From positions 168,696 to 232,695 of the forward strand of contig NZ_FZOS01000003.1 of NCBI RefSeq assembly GCF_900188165.1: a stretch of 64,000 nt of DNA. The letters are read 5' to 3'. The DNA comes from Edaphosphingomonas laterariae (GTDB lineage Bacteria; Pseudomonadota; Alphaproteobacteria; Sphingomonadales; Sphingomonadaceae). The notes under the pieces were generated by a model. That model did no database searches. It was not told the origin of the DNA and saw nothing but the letters and a program-made list of their open reading frames with translations. Shown piece after piece: positions 61,184 through 64,000 of this stretch. Made by a program: the position numbers and the translations under genes. How positions within the stretch are numbered: the first letter of the stretch is position 1; every line of letters starts with the position of its first letter.

Positions 61184-62038
61184 ATGAGGCAGTTTTTGAC
61201 TGGCCGCGCGGGCGGGATCTTTCGGCTTGCCCCCTGGGTGACCAGTTGCATGGTCCTGATGCACGCGGGCACGGCCAACGCGCAGGCGGCGCGGGATCGC
61301 TTCTGGCTGGAGGCATCCTATTTCTGGACATCCAACAATACGACGGTGAGCGTCGAGGACCGGGACAGCCAGGAAGCGGCCTCCCGGATCAGCCTTGAGA
61401 AGGATCTGGGTTTCGAGCGCGACGATTCCCTGCCGGAGTTCCGGGCTGGTGCGAAGCTGGGCGGCGGCTTTCGCGTCGTCGTGGAATATATGGGGATCAA
61501 CCGAAAGGCCGAGGCGCAGATCGACCGGAGGCTGGGCTTCGGCAAGCACACGTTCGAGGCATCGGCCGACGTAAGGAGCCGCTTTGAAACGGATATTTAC
61601 CGTATCGGGATTGGCTGGGACGCCTTTCGCGGCGAAAATTACGCGATCGGTATCATCGGCGGGCTTCACGCGACGAACTTCGTCGTCCGGCTGGAAGGCG
61701 AGGCCACAATTGGCAACCAGAGCGTTGGTGCCGTGACGGAAAAGCGCGATGCGCTGGCGCCGCTGCCGACCGTCGGCGCTTATGCCCTGTTCGACGTCAC
61801 GCCCCATTTCACGCTGCAAGGCAGGGTCGATTATATCGATCTGACGCTGAACAATGCGGGCGGCCGGCTGATCAATGCCGAAGCATCGCTGATGTACAAT
61901 ATCACCGACAATCTGGGTGTTGGCGTGGGCTTTCGCCACGTGGACTATAAGCTGGAAATGGTGAAGCGGGACTGGACGGGCAGCATCAAATACCGGGTCA
62001 ACGGGCCCAGCGTTATCCTGAAAGCTGCGCTGCCCTGA
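61184..62038 (+). CDS. Outer-membrane beta-barrel protein
   Basis: A 284-residue exported protein. The signal peptide runs to about residue 34 (VTSCMVLMHAGTANAQAARD, cleavage after ANA or AQA). The mature part is a series of alternating strands (FWLEASYFWTSNNTTVSVED, RAGAKLGGGFRVVVEYMGIN, DIYRIGIGWDAFRGENYAIG, LGVGVGFRHVDYKLEMVKRD) as in OmpW/YaiO-like or opacity-type barrels. AAGGGGG precedes the ATG at 61184. The exact family is not clear and the C terminus lacks the usual final aromatic residue. Confidence 0.75.
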   Translation: MRQFLTGRAGGIFRLAPWVTSCMVLMHAGTANAQAARDRFWLEASYFWTSNNTTVSVEDRDSQEAASRISLEKDLGFERDDSLPEFRAGAKLGGGFRVVVEYMGINRKAEAQIDRRLGFGKHTFEASADVRSRFETDIYRIGIGWDAFRGENYAIGIIGGLHATNFVVRLEGEATIGNQSVGAVTEKRDALAPLPTVGAYALFDVTPHFTLQGRVDYIDLTLNNAGGRLINAEASLMYNITDNLGVGVGFRHVDYKLEMVKRDWTGSIKYRVNGPSVILKAALP

Positions 62039-62122
62039 CGTCTGGCGGCCGGTCTATCGGCCAACTTATCGGCCGCTTTCGGCGTTGAAGGGGCGAGGGG
62101 CGACGAATTTCGCCGCCACCGC

Positions 62123-63148
62123 CTATGCCACGATCGGATCGAGCAGTTCGATGGTGCCGGCTTCGGCGTCGATACGCACGTCGGCGCCGACGGGCAGGCT
62201 GAGCTGGTTGCCGACATGGCCGATATTGGCGCCGGCGAAGACCGGGATGCCGAGTTGCGACAGATATTGGTGGAGGATCTGCGGCACGCTGAAGCCGGTA
62301 TAATTGGCGACGCCGCTATCGCAGCGCGAGCATTGGCCGAACACCACGCCCGCGACCTTGCGGAGTATGCCGGCGAGCGCGAGCTGGTTGAGCATGCGAT
62401 CGACGCGATATTCGGCTTCGCCCACTTCTTCGAGAAACAGGATCGCGCCGTCGAAATCGGGTAACCAGGGCGATCCCATCATCGTCGAGAGGACGGTGAG
62501 GTTGCCGCCAAGCAGCCGGCCGCTGGCCTTGCCGGGGCGGATGGTGGTGATGCGCCAGCGATCCTGCGTGACATCCTGTCCTTCGGAGCCGTTCAATATG
62601 GGGGTCTGGCCGGCGAAGGCGATGCGCCAGAAGCTGTTCCAGCTGATCGAATCCCAACGATTGCCGGCATTGGGCCCGTGAATGGTGGGGAATCCGGCGC
62701 GCGCGGCGAAGGCGAGGTGGAAGGCGGTGACATCGCTGAAACCGACGAGCAGCTTGGGATGCGCGCGGATGAGATCCCAATCGAGCAGCGGCAGCATCCG
62801 TGCGCCGCCCCAGCCGCCGCGCAGTGCGAATATCGCCCGCACGCTTTCGTCCGCGAACATGGCGTGCACATCGGCCGCACGATCGCGATCGGTGCCGGCG
62901 AGATAGCCGAAGCGATCGGCGGCATGCTGGCCGAGCTTCGGCACCAGCCCCATGCCGCGCATGGTGCTTTGCGCGGTTTCCAGGCTGAACGGATCATCCG
63001 ATACGCTGGCCGGCGCGATCAGGCCGACGGTATCGCCGGGGCGCAGGCGGGCCATTTTGGGGGCTGAGCGGGCCATAGCCCCCGTGGGCAGGGCCAGCGT
63101 GGCGCCAAGCCCGCTTATGCCCGCGATGATCGAACGCCTGCTGAACAT
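62123..63148 (-). CDS. LD-carboxypeptidase (peptidase S66), Tat-exported
   Basis: A 341-residue serine peptidase that trims the terminal D-Ala from tetrapeptide stems of peptidoglycan (LD-carboxypeptidase). The N terminus MFSRRSIIAGISGLGATLAL is a twin-arginine-like export signal. The S66 blocks are RLRPGDTVGLIAPAS, ALRGGWGGARMLPLLDWDLI, HPKLLVGFSDVTAFHLAF (Ser nucleophile), FLEEVGEAEYRVDRML (Glu) and IPVFAGANIGHVGNQLSLPV (His). An in-frame ATG at 63172 would add 8 basic residues. Stands alone between the OMP gene and rpoC. Confidence 0.85.
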   Translation of the reverse strand: MFSRRSIIAGISGLGATLALPTGAMARSAPKMARLRPGDTVGLIAPASVSDDPFSLETAQSTMRGMGLVPKLGQHAADRFGYLAGTDRDRAADVHAMFADESVRAIFALRGGWGGARMLPLLDWDLIRAHPKLLVGFSDVTAFHLAFAARAGFPTIHGPNAGNRWDSISWNSFWRIAFAGQTPILNGSEGQDVTQDRWRITTIRPGKASGRLLGGNLTVLSTMMGSPWLPDFDGAILFLEEVGEAEYRVDRMLNQLALAGILRKVAGVVFGQCSRCDSGVANYTGFSVPQILHQYLSQLGIPVFAGANIGHVGNQLSLPVGADVRIDAEAGTIELLDPIVA

Positions 63149-63290
63149 GCGGCGACTATAACGCTTTGCCAACGAGTTCGCCTAGGCCGCGTGGATAATT
63201 CGGCATCGCGTGTCGGTCCGTTGTGACCGGCGTGGGGCGTTACGTCGGAGCATTCGGCGGCTCCGATCGCGCGCGCCATATTGATGCTCA

Positions 63291-63324
63291 AAGAAAAACC
63301 CCGCCGGATCGCTCCGGCGGGGTT
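63291..63324 (-). terminator. Rho-independent terminator of rpoC
   Basis: Read on the minus strand, a 10-base G+C stem (63299-63308 with 63313-63322, loop TCGC/GCGA) is followed by TTTTTCTTT (63291-63298). It lies 27 bases after the rpoC stop. Clear intrinsic terminator. Confidence 0.92.
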
Positions 63325-63351
63325 GTTCATTCAGGCCGTGAGGCCGTCGGA

Positions 63352-64000
<649 letters not shown>

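Overview
The window is chromosomal DNA of high G+C content from an alphaproteobacterium, most likely a sphingomonad (order Sphingomonadales). Pointers are the compact translationally coupled operons, the cobA-DUF2849-cysI-DUF934-cysH sulfite operon, a large TonB receptor with PepSY partners, and dispersed palindromic repeats of the types common in that order. The genus cannot be fixed from sequence reading alone. No rRNA, tRNA, CRISPR array, transposase or phage gene was recognised.

Layout. Positions 1-6560 (minus) hold assimilatory sulfate reduction and siroheme genes (cysH at the edge) preceded by a gtrABC-like glycosylation set. Positions 6658-16491 are housekeeping and scattered genes: astD, selO, a hydrolase, a PspC-domain protein with a candidate sigma-54 promoter, acsA, a bile-acid/sodium symporter-family protein, a methyltransferase, comF and grxC. 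Positions 16488-20991 hold a nitrilase-family gene, then npdG-cofE-cofD of coenzyme F420 metabolism (unusual in Proteobacteria), a DUF1178 gene and a DUF411 gene. Positions 21062-26078 are a HutC-type regulator and a TonB receptor/PepSY operon that share one operator type.

Positions 26737-59454 are the main accessory block, a steroid nucleus degradation region. An 18-gene minus-strand operon (41968 down to 26737) has genes closely resembling the actinobacterial enzymes for steroid rings C and D: ipdA, ipdB, ipdC, ipdF, echA20, fadE31/fadE32, fadA6, plus an hsaC-like ring-cleavage dioxygenase at its head. The CoA ligase that primes this pathway (fadD3) is at 55693-57213. Divergent from the operon is an uncharacterised gene set (42279-49878): a tandem-fused CoA-transferase, a DUF35/thiolase-like pair, a hydrolase, a second CoA-transferase and an amidohydrolase. 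It faces a minus-strand set with two crotonases, a DUF6285 protein, an APH-fold kinase and a DUF7064-like protein. The kinase/DUF6285 pair resembles LvaA/LvaB, which phosphorylate 4-hydroxyacyl-CoA. Together the block looks like a route that activates steroid intermediates as CoA thioesters and removes them by beta-oxidation, thiolysis, retro-aldol cleavage and CoA-dependent ring opening.

Positions 59455-61030 are a repeat-rich island: two copies of a 31-bp-terminal-inverted-repeat element interleaved with copies of a second repeat and two small orphan genes of atypical codon use. After it come an outer-membrane barrel protein, a Tat-exported LD-carboxypeptidase, and the 3' end of rpoC with a clear intrinsic terminator.
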